DNA from: Acheta domesticus
Lineage: Eukaryota > Arthropoda > Insecta > Orthoptera > Gryllidae
Assembly (NCBI GenBank): GCA_031308135.1
Contig: JAHLJT010000631.1
Location: forward strand, 154,149,276-154,213,275
Direction of reading: 5' to 3'
DNA: 64,000 nucleotides
Shown here: positions 22,334-32,636 of the stretch, in pieces
Layout: each line of letters begins with the position of its first letter
Numbering within the stretch: position 1 is the stretch's first letter
The notes under the pieces: model-generated
The model's database searches: none
What the model was told of the DNA's origin: nothing
What the model saw: only the letters and a program-made list of their open reading frames with translations
Translations under genes and position numbers: made by a program

Positions 22334-22650
22334 CTTACGATCCGACAATCGCAACGGGTAGCCCATGAGTTTGCGTCGACTCTCAGGGTCGAAATTCAGT
22401 CTGAATAAATATATTTGTATCAAGTAAACATAAAACATGCCATGTTCGCAGTGATTAATGAGCGATTATGCTTAATTACTCATGCTCATGCATAATTAAC
22501 GTATCAGGTAGTCATAATGATTTCTGAATCATTTTTCCTAGACATTACCCGTAATCGCTAATGCGATTTGACTGAGGCAATAATTCACTTCAAAACTTAG
22601 CCCCTCTGTCTAGCCATTATGCATAATAGCTATTATGAGTCGGTCAAAGG
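22334..22650. other. spacer, nothing recognised
   Basis: Contains a GTAAGTA preceded by an ORF scrap on the minus strand near 22336-22370; it does not match the phase needed by gene 1. Confidence 0.4.
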
Positions 22651-22654
22651 AAAA

Positions 22655-22866
22655 AATCTTTTTTTTTTTTGTGTTGGCAAAGAGGTAGAAACTCCATCTG
22701 CGACCTACGCATTAGTCGGAGCCATCGCCCACCGCTAAAAGCACACCGGCCACCTGCCAGCAAGCGAAACGACGCCTTATGTAATTCAACACTTGCAGGG
22801 CGCAGCAGGCGCTTCGCGTGTTCACTTCGTGACGAGGTTCGCCTTCTGCCTACGCAGTTACCCTAA
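22655..22866 (-). repeat. possible SINE or retrocopy with poly(A), minus strand
   Basis: A moderately GC-rich 200-base block ends, on the minus strand, in a pure 11-12 base A run (a T run at 22660-22671 on the plus strand). A terminal A tail next to a GC-rich body suggests a retroposed sequence. No A/B boxes are obvious and only one copy is present here. Confidence 0.35.
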
Positions 22867-23540
22867 AACAACCTTGAGTTTACCTAACGCATAATTTCTA
22901 ACGTATTTTTGTTCTTGAAGAAATGTTTGGCCGTCTCTTAACTTAAACAATCTTCTCACAAAGGTACACAATTAAAGGAGGCTTGTAGGACGAAAATAAT
23001 TACAAAAGGTCGAAACACGCACATTCAAACTGCGGGTCTAGTACGTCGTTCTTCGTCTGCGTTCTCCGATCTCGCGGCGTCGAGTGTCGATTCCTGAACA
23101 GGACCAGGTCAACGGCCATGGTTCCATCATGTTCATACCCTAGTGTCCATACGTTCTGCTGCTCTTGCCAGACGTTTCATGTACTCCACTGCGACTGCAA
23201 CCCGATTAAGCCGATTCGAAATATATATATGCGGTTGTGCAATACAAATTTTATATCGCCAGTGATTACATTGTGAAAGTAATAATTTCCTTTATTTCAT
23301 GCATTACGTTGATAATAATATTAATAATAACTTATTGTACATACAGTATCTTTAATGTTTTTTTCTAGAGCTATATTTAATGATACTGTAGTAATATTAT
23401 TTATAATATATTATCTGTGAAATCAATTTTCACGAAATTAATTTTTAAGAATAACAGAATTGAATAGAAATGCGTGATTCGGAGTCATTTTCTTTTACAG
23501 AACTTGCGCACATACATTTGCAGTTGGTAGCTGAGGCAGA
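22867..23540. other. spacer, nothing recognised
   Basis: Mixed composition with a more CpG-rich part at 23030-23220. No gene, repeat or RNA gene recognised. Confidence 0.35.
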
Positions 23541-23558
23541 GTGCTCGTATGTACTCAC

Positions 23559-23585
23559 CCAGGAGAAGTGCCCTACGTGGTCCAT
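23559..23585 (-). CDS. candidate first coding exon of gene 1
   Basis: On the minus strand ATG at 23585-23583 is followed by nine codons (MDHVGHFSW) and then a strong donor, GTGAGTAC, at 23558. The exon ends on a codon boundary, the phase needed by the gene 1 exon starting at 12841. Joined, the protein would begin with this 9-mer followed by ALALALAVAWA, a fair signal peptide although its first part has no Lys or Arg. A TATA box sits at the right distance upstream. A rival is ATG AAA ACA then GTGAGT at 19866-19858: MKT plus ALALALAVAWA is a more typical signal peptide and also phase 0, but its surroundings look repeat-derived and its TATA is weaker. Only transcript data can choose. Confidence 0.4.
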
Positions 23586-23595
23586 CGTGTGTGTC

Positions 23596-23626
23596 TGGGG
23601 GGCTCCGGCCACCCCTTCAATTTATA
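23596..23626 (-). promoter_or_regulatory. candidate core promoter, gene 1
   Basis: TATAAAT on the minus strand at 23626-23620, in a GC-rich context, with CCAGAC about 30 bases downstream (A at 23596) as a possible initiator. This leaves a very short 5' UTR (about 11 bases) before the ATG. Confidence 0.4.
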
Positions 23627-23999
23627 TTCCCTGGGGAAAGCGGCGGCGCCCCTGCAACCGCCATGACGCTCCTGACGAAACGTGTTGTCCCAGCGATCGA
23701 CATTCAACACCCGGCAATGGCTGCACGCATTACTGCAGGTGACCTTGTCCTCCTCTTATGAGACCTGCAAGAAGGTTTTCCGCATTCAAACAAATAGAAT
23801 TGGATGAGTGAGTTCAGAAAGGTTCACAACTCAATAAGCGAAGCGCCGAGGAACTTAAGGGAATTTATTTTAATTATTTTCATTATTAAGTTGTATGGAA
23901 GATCTTTAAATCCACCCCTCACATGTAAAGAATTACTGATGCATGAACATATTGTAAAACCGAGGCTATTTTAATAAGGATAGACTATGCTCAGGAATG

Positions 24000-24240
24000 C
24001 CTCCTTTACTCCTTTTTTACTTTATTTTTTAAGATCGCTTTTTAACATCTAGGTCATATAGTGACCACTGTCATTGTTTTAACAATAGGGGAAACTGTAG
24101 GAAGCACATGTATGGACAACACAAACACATACAAACATCCATGCCCAAGGTGGGATTCGAACTCGCGATCCTTCGAACCGATGCAGCTATGGCCCTTCAG
24201 CCTTAGCGACCCCCGCTATTCAGACCGGGTGTTTTAAGAT
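24000..24240 (-). repeat. tRNA-derived SINE, family 1, copy a
   Basis: On the minus strand a tRNA-like head with B box GAGTTCGAATCCC (around 24150-24165) is followed by a body containing GGGCATGGATGTTTG, TGTTTGTGTTGT and GTGGTCACTATATGACC, then an A-rich 3' end with AAAAAGCGATCTTAAAAAA. The same body follows the head of the copy at 25130-25340. Confidence 0.65.
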
Positions 24241-24539
24241 TATAATCAATTATGTAATAGTTTATAAACAAATTATAAGTTTATTTTTGACATATCAAAA
24301 TGGTATTAATGGTTTTACAAATGTAACTGCGACCTTTCTCCAAAGAAACCTATGTTGACATAACAGTACACACATTTTTCGTATTACACACATTAACAAT
24401 ACAAAATTATCAGAAATAAAACTATCTATGATTAACTACGTATCACGCCCTTAAACAAAATATGTACTTATAATTTCTCTTCCACGTATCATTTTTGTGA
24501 TAAGATGCTTTTAATACTGCGAATGTGTGAATTATTCCC

Positions 24540-25130
24540 TAAAATAAGAACTTGCCTCGTCGACAATGAAAAATTATCATAAAAGAAAATATGTAAGATT
24601 TTCTCTAACACAAATAGTTTCTGAGATAGAACGGTTATATGGTGACTGTGCGAATCCCCAAAGGCACAGCCGTTTCATCTGGAACTGCTGTTGCTGATGA
24701 ACTGATGTGGGGAACTGCTCTTCCCAAATCCGAGAGATTTTAAAAGAGAACGTGCGTTCACACAACCGATGATTCTAGAACAAGATGCCTGGACTAGTTT
24801 TCAGAGAGTGTGTGAACATTTTCTACTGAAAAACAAATCTTTAGGTTTTGTTAATGGAATCAAGAGCTTTTTGTGTACATTTCATAAACAGAGCTATAGA
24901 TTGCCACTTACGTTACACTTACTTCACCCTCATTTAGACTTCTTCCCTGATAACATTGGTGATGTAAGTGATGAACTATATGAGCGTTTCCACCGAAAAA
25001 GAACAAAGTAGCAATGCTACCAAGATTTTTAGAATGACTCCATGAAGGCAGATATCTCCTGTATGTTATATGTGAAGATCCTGAAGCAGTTCACGAGAGA
25101 CGTGGAAGTTCATCACATTTCCGAGTAAGG
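24540..25130 (+). pseudogene. relic of a repeat-borne ORF found widely in arthropod genomes (ERFH-type)
   Basis: The plus strand encodes WTSFQRVCEHFLLKNKS, then LPLTLHLLHPHLDFFPDN, then DVSDELYERFHRK. I recall this pattern (LHSHLDFFPENLGAVSDEHGERFH) as a very common multi-copy ORF in arthropod genomes, probably from a mobile element, but I cannot name its family. After a stop at 25009 the frame continues in degenerate form (CEDPEAVHERRGSSSHFR). No intact ORF. Confidence 0.45.
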
Positions 25131-25340
25131 TTTTTGTTGTTTTTTAGGTCGCTTTCCTACTTCTTGGTCGTATAGTGATCACTGTGACTTTTAAACTTGG
25201 GGGGGGGGACTGAAGGGGGAACACATAAGTACAACACAAACACACCCATGTCCGACGCGGGACTCGAATCTGCGGACCCTTCGGCTCGATATCACTACTG
25301 CACTACTGCTTTAGCTCGGCCATCGGGCCGACTGTGTAAG
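25130..25340 (-). repeat. tRNA-derived SINE, family 1, copy b
   Basis: Minus-strand head with A box GATGGCCGAGCTAAAGC and B box CAGATTCGAGTCCC (around 25258-25272), then the same body as copy a (CGGACATGGGTGTG, TTTGTGTTGT, GTGATCACTATACGACC) and the same 3' end (GAAAGCGACCTAAAAAA). A run of nine C on the minus strand (25201-25209) interrupts the body. Confidence 0.7.
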
Positions 25341-25780
25341 ATTTATTAACATCATTTATAAGGAAACAGAATAGAGCCGATTATTACTGTATTAAATAAA
25401 TTCGCCATTGTAGAAAAATGGTGGGTGATTGCGCAGACCTGAATGCAAAATAGTAATCTGTTTTAAAAAAATGGTTCAGAAAAATATGCCTCAATTTCTG
25501 ATGATTACAACAAGATTCATTTTGTAGACCTTTGTTATTTGTAACTTCTATATAATAGGAATGCGACATTGATGTTGATGTTTTTAAAACATCGATGTTT
25601 CTATAAAATATCTTTGTTTTAAACATCGATGTGTTGAAGCCGAAGTTTCTTGAACATCAATGTTTTGTACTCTCTGTTTTTACTTTCTCTGTGTTCTTTC
25701 ATGGATGAAAAATTTCTATAATCACAATTGTGCAAACTTTTAAATATGAAATAATATCTGATGGTTCCATTGTCTGTTTA
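25340..25780. other. AT-rich spacer with an ACATCGATGTTT inverted repetition
   Basis: Near 25560-25665 the words ACATCGATG and TGTTTTTAAAACATCGATGT recur in both orientations, giving a local hairpin-prone stretch. No gene. Confidence 0.4.
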
Positions 25781-25975
25781 TATGTTCGAACCACACGAAT
25801 GCCGTTTGAACTAGCTGGATCGAGCAGATTATCCCTCACCGGAGATGATCGTGACACACTCACACACAAATATCAAAGCCCCGGGCGAGATTCGAACCCT
25901 CGACTTTTCTGGCAGCTACGTCTCGTCGGCATTAACAACTTCGGCTTCCCAGGCCGCCCAAATTAAATTTTGTTG
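25760..25975 (-). repeat. tRNA-derived SINE, family 2
   Basis: Minus strand: a head that contains GGGTTCGAATCTCGCC (B box, 25884-25899) and, upstream, a GGCGGCCTGGGAAGCCGAAG stretch in the A-box position, followed by a GATATTTGTGTGTGAGTGTG body that resembles but is not the same as family 1. Confidence 0.55.
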
Positions 25976-26439
25976 CGCTCGAATTTCATTAGAGGTTTCT
26001 ACACGAGCTTTAAAATATCTATGTTTAAATACAACGATGGATTTTGGTCAATGTGTTATCAACATCATTGTTTTAATTTTGAACGTCGGTGTCTGACACC
26101 ATCAATATTTTGTTGTCAATGCTACATCACTACGAAATATTGTAATACTAGTTGATGCCACAAGTGTTTACAATCCATTCAAATTATTGGCTGTGTTGGG
26201 AAGCGGATTGACAGCATTTATTTATTTATTAACGGAAGACGTTTCAACTAATGAAGTTTCAAAACACGATGAAGTGAATCCAAGATATCAATAAAAGGCT
26301 TTGATTCAAACTTCTTGTATACATATGTGGTAATCCTTGTCAAAACATAATATAGCAGTGACTTTGATTTTATTGCAAATAAGAAGACAACCAACAACAA
26401 AATAAATTTTTAATATCTCCCGTTTTAGAAGAAACATTT

Positions 26440-26661
26440 TAAGAATAGAAACTTACGTAATGCTGCGCGAAAAAACTGCGAATTTTCGGCAGAAAATCTC
26501 CTGTTACATAGCCCTGGTATCAAAAACGTGAATCAATTCAGTTGCAAAATTTAGAAAAAAATCTTCTAACACGTATGTAGCCAGATCTTTAATTAAGGTC
26601 ATGATGAATTTTCTGATAATATGAGTAGTTTTTCTATAATTTCGTGACAAATATAATAGCC
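26440..26661 (+). repeat. AT-rich family, left part of a copy split by a LINE
   Basis: Carries the TCTTTAATTAAGGTCATG, ATGAGTAGTTTTTC and GTGACAAATATAATAGCC blocks seen at 15080-15180 and 30950-31050. The copy stops at AATAGCC (26655-26661) and resumes after the same 7 bases at 29900. Confidence 0.6.
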
Positions 26662-27692
26662 CCGCCAACTCCGCCAACTTGGACCAAATGTTTTGGTAGC
26701 CAAGCTCTGCCTGTCACGAGCCAGGACAGAGGGTAGTGATAGAGGAGTAACACCTCTTCAAAAAACCTAGGTCCAGCTGGCTCCGGCTGGTAGCACCTCG
26801 TAAGAGCCTCTTGCTAGGGTTACGGTGAAGACCTCAACGGGCAGATGGCGCGGAAGAGGCGTCCATTCTTCCGGGATTAATATGAAGACAAGAAGAAAGT
26901 CCTTAACGGCTAAAAGGCGGATGAGGCAGCACTTCTTATGGGGTTAATACATAAAAAGAGGATGCTGGGGTCCCCTAAGAAGGCAGCCCGTTCACCCAGT
27001 ACACCCAACGCAGGGTTGGTAGCCCAACTTGGGAACTCATTTTACTCACAATCTCCAAGGAACTGCCGGACGCAAATGAAGACGACCTCATCAATAAAAA
27101 AAGGACGAACGAATAATGGGATCGCGGAAAGACTACGTATAGCAGCATGGAACGTCAGAGGGATTGTAAATAAAGAAATAAAATTAGAAAAGCAATTGAT
27201 TGAAATGGATGTAGATTTTGTAGCTTTATCTGGAACTAAAAAGAAATTAAAAGGTACAATACAATTAAAAAAGTAAATAATGATCTATAGTGGTGTCCAA
27301 CAAGTGAAGAGAGCCTCAGCAGGAGTTGCTATACTTATGAAAAATAAGTATAAAATTGAATATTATCACTCACATTTATAAACGAAAGAATAGTAACACT
27401 ACGATTAAAGGTAGAAAGAGGATATATGACTATAATAGCAATATACGCTCCAGAGGAAGGAAAGAAATATAACACAATTGAATTTTATGAAAGATTACAA
27501 GTGGTAATAAATCAAGTTGACAAGAGTGATTATTTCCTCAATTATTTTGTCCGTGGCAGCAACGCGCCGGGTACCAGCTAGTTACTAATAAACAAGAAAA
27601 TACTATCGAAACTTTCAAAGTGCACTTTCTTCAAGACCAAAGCATTAGAATGCTCTATCAGTCAAGGTTGAATATAAAATTACAATCTATAC

Positions 27693-27930
27693 CAGTGGTG
27701 TCAAGGTCTGCTCCTGGTGGCAGTGGCACGCTTCGCGGCACCGTGCCATGCCACGAGCTTCTCTGCGCCACTAGCGTCGGGAGAGGAAACTATTAGTAAA
27801 CCCACCGTTTTACAATAATGGCGCTGTCTCTTGTGGCAGGGTTATAAACTGCGTGGAGTTGCGCTTTCGTCGTGGCACTCGCGCCACGCACTCGTGCCAC
27901 GCACTCGTGGCTTCGACCTTCACAACACTG
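27693..27930. mobile_element. 238-bp hAT-type MITE with 8-bp target duplication
   Basis: Terminal inverted repeats CAGTGGTGTCAAGGTC (left) and CAGTGTTGTGAAGGTC (right end, reverse strand) match at 14 of 16 positions. They are flanked by ATCTATAC (27685-27692) and ATCTACAC (27931-27938), an 8-bp duplication with one change. CAGTG-type ends plus 8-bp duplications are the mark of hAT elements. No coding capacity. It sits inside the LINE 26662-29893. Confidence 0.8.
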
Positions 27931-28715
27931 ATCTACACCAACTAGTAACAACAAGAATGAAGAATGGAGAAATATTAAATAGATATTGACCAACGCTGCA
28001 TTAGGTAAAAGGAAAAAGAAGTATACGAGAAGGGGACTTAGAGTTTGGGACGAAGAAATTAAACAATAGATGAAAAGAAAGAAACCTACTTAAAAGCGTT
28101 AAAAACACCAAATAGTTTAGATTTAAAAAATTGAATATAAAAGCAAATCTACCCTAGTGAGAAAAAAAGTACGAGAAATAACACGTCGAAGTTGGGAGAG
28201 ATATATAGCAAATCTAGAGCAAGCCCTACGTGGAAGGCGAGAGAATGCATACAAAATTATACAAGAATTAAATAAAGAAGAAAAAAATACTCTAAGAATT
28301 AATCCCATATCAGAAATAAAATGGATAGTTTATTTTAAAAACCTGTGAACGAATGATGAAGCTGATGCAGAATTAATGGAAGCCATTAGCAATGTAGACA
28401 AGATTGATAAGAACATGAAGTACTCAGAGCAAGTAAAAATAAAAAATCTGCAGGTACAGATGACTTGAACGTTGAACTAATAAAGTATGCAATCTTACAA
28501 TTTAAACTAAGATTAATAGCTTTTATAAATAATGGCGGCATGAAGGATATGTTCCCGAAGAATGGAATTAAGCATATATCTGTCCTTCATATAAAATGGG
28601 AGACAGAACATTATGTAGGAATTATAGAGTAATACGCTTATTAAACACTTGCTATAAAATCTATGCTAATATAATAGGAAGAAGACTAAAACCAATAATG
28701 GAAAACAAAATCTCA

Positions 28716-28992
28716 GAAACCCGCTCGTGGCTCAGAGCAAAGTCGCTCGCCTTTCACCACTGAGGTCCGGGTTCGATTCCCGTCAATTCTCATGTGAAAT
28801 TTGTTCCGACAAAACGAGTTCAGCTGCCCCCCATCCTTATTCCTTCCCAATTCTGGCCGCTGGGTAGTGACGCAGGGGCGAGCGGTGTGAGGTGCGTACG
28901 CGGAGATGCTACCTGGCGGCCTTGTTGACAACTACGAGACGAGACAAACATAAATAATATAGAGCGCCCTGTTAAATACAGAGAGCGCGGAT
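28716..28992 (+). repeat. tRNA(Glu)-like SINE nested in a LINE
   Basis: The head has GTGGCTCAGAGC (A-box region), a CCTTTCACC anticodon-loop-like segment and GGGTTCGATTCCCGTC (B box), closest in layout to tRNA-Glu (TTC). A CG-rich body follows to about 28930, then a short stretch before the LINE resumes. CAATAATGGA at 28693-28702 and 28995-29004 may be the target duplication, though part of the left copy could belong to the LINE itself. It is not a functional tRNA: the acceptor arms do not pair. Confidence 0.65.
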
Positions 28993-29893
28993 AGCAATAA
29001 TGGAGGATTAGGAGATTAACATGGATTTAGGAGAGTAAGATCTTGCAGTGTCTGTATATTTACTATTACCCAGTTAACAGAGAAAAGATGTAAACAAAAT
29101 TTATTAACCTTCTGCCTGTTCGATTATGAGAAGGCTTTTGATACAGTTAAGAGGACACTACTATGGAAAACATTAAAAACGAAAGGGGTCCCAAAACATC
29201 TAGTAAAAGCTATACAGGACCTGTAAAGAGAAAACGTAAGAAAAATAAGGACAACAAAAAATGGAAAACGAACTGCAAACATGAATCAAGGTGTAAGACA
29301 AGGGTTCCCATTGTCACCTACCTTATTTAACATTTATATTGATGAAGTCATAAATGAGTGGCTAAAAATTTTAAATAGACAATTTATAGTAAATAATGTA
29401 AATATTACCACGTTATTGTTTGCAGATTAACTTATTACATGCTCCATAGAAGAGAGTATTCAAGAAGCAATATATAAGTTGGACAATGTAGCTAAGCAAC
29501 ATAATACGATTATATCAATAGACAAAACTAAAATCACGACATTTAGGAGTTGTAAGAACAAAAATAGCCCATGGAAAAAATTCAATAGAACAAGAAAATG
29601 CATTTAATTACCTTGGCTATGAAATAACATATTATAAAAATAATGATTTACAAGTAAAATTAAACAGATAAAGACACTTCTGTGGCACAGTAGCTCGAAC
29701 TCGAACTCGAACGAAAACAAAGCCAGAAAAGAAACTATACTGAAACTCTACAAAACAATGGCACTACCCATGCTGTTATACGGAAGTGAATGTTGGACAC
29801 TAACTAAAGACCAAGTTAAAAGATTAGAATTGGCTGAAATGAAGTTTCTTCGAAACATAACAGGTTATATACTTCTTTATATATTTTATTGTG

Positions 29894-30150
29894 AATAGCC
29901 TCTGCAGATTTACTGCGCGTCAGACAGTTGGATGCTGCGTATGTTAGAATTTGTATATTATTCTTGGTTCATTTCTAACATTCGATCTTTTGTAATATAT
30001 TATACTTGATTCCTTTAGATATTATTTAAAACCTATTTGAATTATATGAAATAAAAAGTAGAAATTGCTAGCTCTCAGGGAATTAAACAATGCAGGGAAT
30101 ACAACAATGGAATTCCGCCGCGCATTTCGAATTTCTGTGAATTACGTGTC
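29894..30150 (+). repeat. AT-rich family, right part of the copy split by a LINE
   Basis: Resumes with TTTACTGCG, AGTTGGATGCTGCG and TTAGAATTTGTATATTATT, the same order as the parallel copy at 31060-31130. Confidence 0.6.
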
Positions 30151-30945
30151 ATTGTTGTGACGATATAACTGTATGAAAAGGAGTTGTAAATGTCAAATTT
30201 ATGTTTATATGTGCTTGAAAATATTTAGTTTTTGCTCCAAATGCTCTAGTATTTGTTATGAGTAAAGTATTGTTTGCATGGTTTTAGAAAAATATTCTCT
30301 AATCACGGCCTTATGAATGAATTTCTATATTTTCCGGGGTGTCAGGCTTCTTTTTCCAATACAAGTTTACAAAACTTTTGTATTATATTTTTATGTTATT
30401 GTAGAAAAACTGTTATTCATATTTCATGCGTGAAGTTTCCGTTTCTTTCACGGTCACGATTGACTTTTTTTGCTTCTACTTATGGTCTCGACAAATAATC
30501 TCAATCTCGACCGTCAAACAAACGAAAACTTTCCATGATAATATGAAAATAACTATTTTATTATATGCGTTTTGTACTAGGGGATAAAATGACTACCTAT
30601 AAAAAATGTTAACTGTTGCTAACTCTTTTTGTTTAATGTTTAAGCTCATATATTGCCAATTTTAAGTGCATGGTTGCATGCCTATTTTTAAATTCTTTAG
30701 TGAATGAAGTTCAGGGGTCTAGTTATATACTATTTAATATCATCTGATCCTTAAAAACTTGGCTGCCTGTTGAATAAAAGAAAAACGATGAAACGGTATC
30801 GGAACTGTTATCTTACGACGAAAGGCAACTCGCGAGTGATCAGCCAGAAAGTTTGTAATTATTTTTATGTCAATTGTATATATTCTAATTACGTATTAAT
30901 ATTATTAGCGAAGAGAAGTCACATAGTTTTGACAACTCTGCGTGT
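30151..30945. other. AT-rich spacer, nothing recognised
   Basis: Two plus-strand ORFs of 74 and 78 codons without motifs. No repeat shared with the rest of the window was seen except possible worn edges. Confidence 0.4.
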
Positions 30946-31184
30946 GACAATAGGTGTGATCATTGATAACAGATCTTCAAGTAAGGTCATGTTGAATTTT
31001 ATGTAAATATGAGTATTTTTTTTAGTAATTTAGCGACAAATGTAAACAATCGCTCCCAATTTACTGCGTTTCCTGAACGTAAAATAGTGATGCTAAGCAG
31101 TTGAATGCTACGGAAGTTAGAATTTGTATATTATTTCATATTTCTTTGATTATTTATTCTTCGACCTTTTGTTACAAATTTTAA
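30946..31184 (+). repeat. AT-rich family fragment, parallel copy
   Basis: Matches the copy split by the LINE at 26662 block for block: AGATCTTCAAGTAAGGTCATG, GCGACAAATGTAA, CAATTTACTGCG, GAATGCTACGGAAG, TTAGAATTTGTATATT. Confidence 0.6.
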
Positions 31185-31434
31185 AATTGGAGGTGTTGAT
31201 GGTACGAATAAATATATGTATTTGACCGTATAGGATCAATCAAAATTGATTTCAGGAATTAAACTTTTTTAAAAAACATTTATTATTGGCTCAAGTTTCT
31301 CACGCTTTGTACATGCCTTGTCAAGAGCAATTATGGCAACGGTTAACAATGTTAAATAAATTAATATAAAACAATAGAATTTACAATTTTTAAGTTAAAT
31401 ATTTACAATGCTGTAACCATCAACACCTCCAATT
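31185..31434. mobile_element. 250-bp MITE with 19-bp terminal inverted repeats
   Basis: AATTGGAGGTGTTGATGGT at 31185-31203 is exactly inverted at 31416-31434. The inside is AT-rich with no ORF. The target duplication is unclear (short A/T flanks). The superfamily is not assigned. Confidence 0.6.
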
Positions 31435-31870
31435 ATATCAGGATCAACAGGAGAATTTACATGAATTTCAAAATTTTAAAATTATTCTTTTATAAATTAT
31501 TTTAAATCTATTTTAAATGGCGTTCTTTAATTGTGAAAAGTTACATGTGAAAAGAAATAGATTATTTGGCATTGCTTGACGTGGGAATAAAACGTGAAGA
31601 CGGGGGAATAAAAAGTAATGCAAGTAAAAAACGAGTAATTTTGATGTATATAAAAATATTAGATTTAATTAATATATTTTTTTATTTTCATTTTCTTGCT
31701 AGCTGTATCAAAAATGCTAATTGCCTAAATAAGTATCCCATACGAATTAGCGGTCATTGTTGCTGTAACCCATTCTTGTTTGTTTTTTTAAAAAATGTAT
31801 TTATTGCTTGTTGGGTTGTACATAGATCAGTAAAACACTCTTTCATATGTATTGATGACTTACCACTAAC
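31435..31870. other. AT-rich spacer
   Basis: A 102-codon plus-strand ORF (31566-31874) has no recognisable motif. Its last bases overlap the 3' end of the minus-strand LINE. Confidence 0.35.
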
Positions 31871-31935
31871 TTAAACTATGCTTAACCTAGTTCTACTATT
31901 ACTACTACAATGGGGTAGATTACTCATAAGAGTAT

Positions 31936-32256
31936 CTACAGATCACAATTGTCTGAGAATATTTTTAGGAAGGAATCGAACGGGTATCTATTGTTTATTC
32001 TGGTCTGTGTGTTGTTTGTTGAGGCTAAATTGTATTGTTTGAGTTGATCTATTGAGTTTATGTTAGAGTAGAAATTATTGGACAGGCGTGCTATTTGATG
32101 GATGATTGAGTTTATTTTTAATTCACTATGGAGTTGATGGTTTGAAATGAACCATGGGGCGTTGGTGATTATTCTGAGGAATCTGTTCTGTAATATTTGT
32201 ATTTTATTTACATTGGATGGTGCAGCATTTGTCCAGATGGGGCAAACGTACAGCAT
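31936..32256 (-). pseudogene. LINE ORF2, C-terminal region
   Basis: Begins at IMLYVCPIWTNAA, the usual post-RT segment (LYGxxxW), then KIQILQNRFLRIITNAPWF, the conserved Jockey-clade QNKxLRxI motif, and ends at a stop at 31936. The stretch between this and the RT core (32260-32630) is in other frames and contains the thumb-like HLNKIDEWAIKWKIKLNP. Confidence 0.7.
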
Positions 32257-32636
32257 TATGGGTATTATGATAGTTTTATATAGTGTTATTGGATTTGTTA
32301 GTGAAAGTTTGGAGTTTTTATTAAGTATTGGCTTGAGTTGGATTAATTTGATTTTAGCCTGTTATGTTTTTATGTTGATGTGGTTTTTCCAGTTTAGTCT
32401 TGTGTCAAGATTTAGACCTAAGTATTTTATAGGTTGGTTTGATGGTGTCCAGTTTATTTGTTTAATAGTAATGGGTGGGGGGCAGAGAATGGTCTTAATG
32501 AAAAAATTTTTGATTTTGATTTATTTGGATTTAGTTTTATTTTCCATTTTATTGCCCATTCGTCTATTTTATTCAAATGTTGAATTTTGTGCTGCTATAT
32601 GTCAGGGTGCACCTTGATGTGAATATTGCCGTATCG

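Larger units (their letters stand above)
12842..23558 (-). other. probable first intron of gene 1, filled with repeats
   Basis: If exon 1 is the one at 23559-23585 this intron is 10.7 kb. It holds several AT-rich family copies, a LINE fragment, a palindromic MITE and a SINE-like sequence, listed separately. A rival short first exon (ATG AAA ACA then GTGAGT, 19858-19866) would make it about 7 kb. No other coding exon was recognised in this interval. Confidence 0.35.
26662..29893 (+). mobile_element. LINE (endonuclease + reverse transcriptase, RTE-like), dead, with nested MITE and SINE
   Basis: A non-LTR retrotransposon related to that at 57016. Pieces in order: a GC-rich 5' region; ORF start at 26938 with RIAAWNVRGIVNKEIKLEK (endonuclease start) and TKKKLKGT; after a frameshift YSGVQQVKRASAGVAIL and IYAPEEGKK; an internal deletion near 27545 removes most of the endonuclease; a hAT MITE (27693-27930); the linker KKYTRRGLRVWDEEIK; and a reverse transcriptase with FCLFDYEKAFDTV (motif A), GVRQGFPLSPTLFNIYIDEV (motif B) and LLFAD followed by TAA where the second catalytic Asp should be (motif C). 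The C-terminal part TMALPMLLYGSECW ends near 29870. A 7-base AATAGCC flanks it (26655-26661 and 29894-29900). It cannot move by itself. Confidence 0.75.

Noticed and set aside
22336..22372. A start exon for gene 1 (ATG then GTAAGT)
   Set aside because: It ends in the wrong phase for the exon at 12841 and borders a palindromic MITE.
24935..24945. A start exon (ATGAGG then GTGAAG) on the minus strand
   Set aside because: Weak donor, no TATA box, and it lies in a degenerate repeat-borne ORF.
28716..28790. A tRNA-Glu gene
   Set aside because: The A and B boxes are good, but the acceptor stem does not pair and a SINE body follows.
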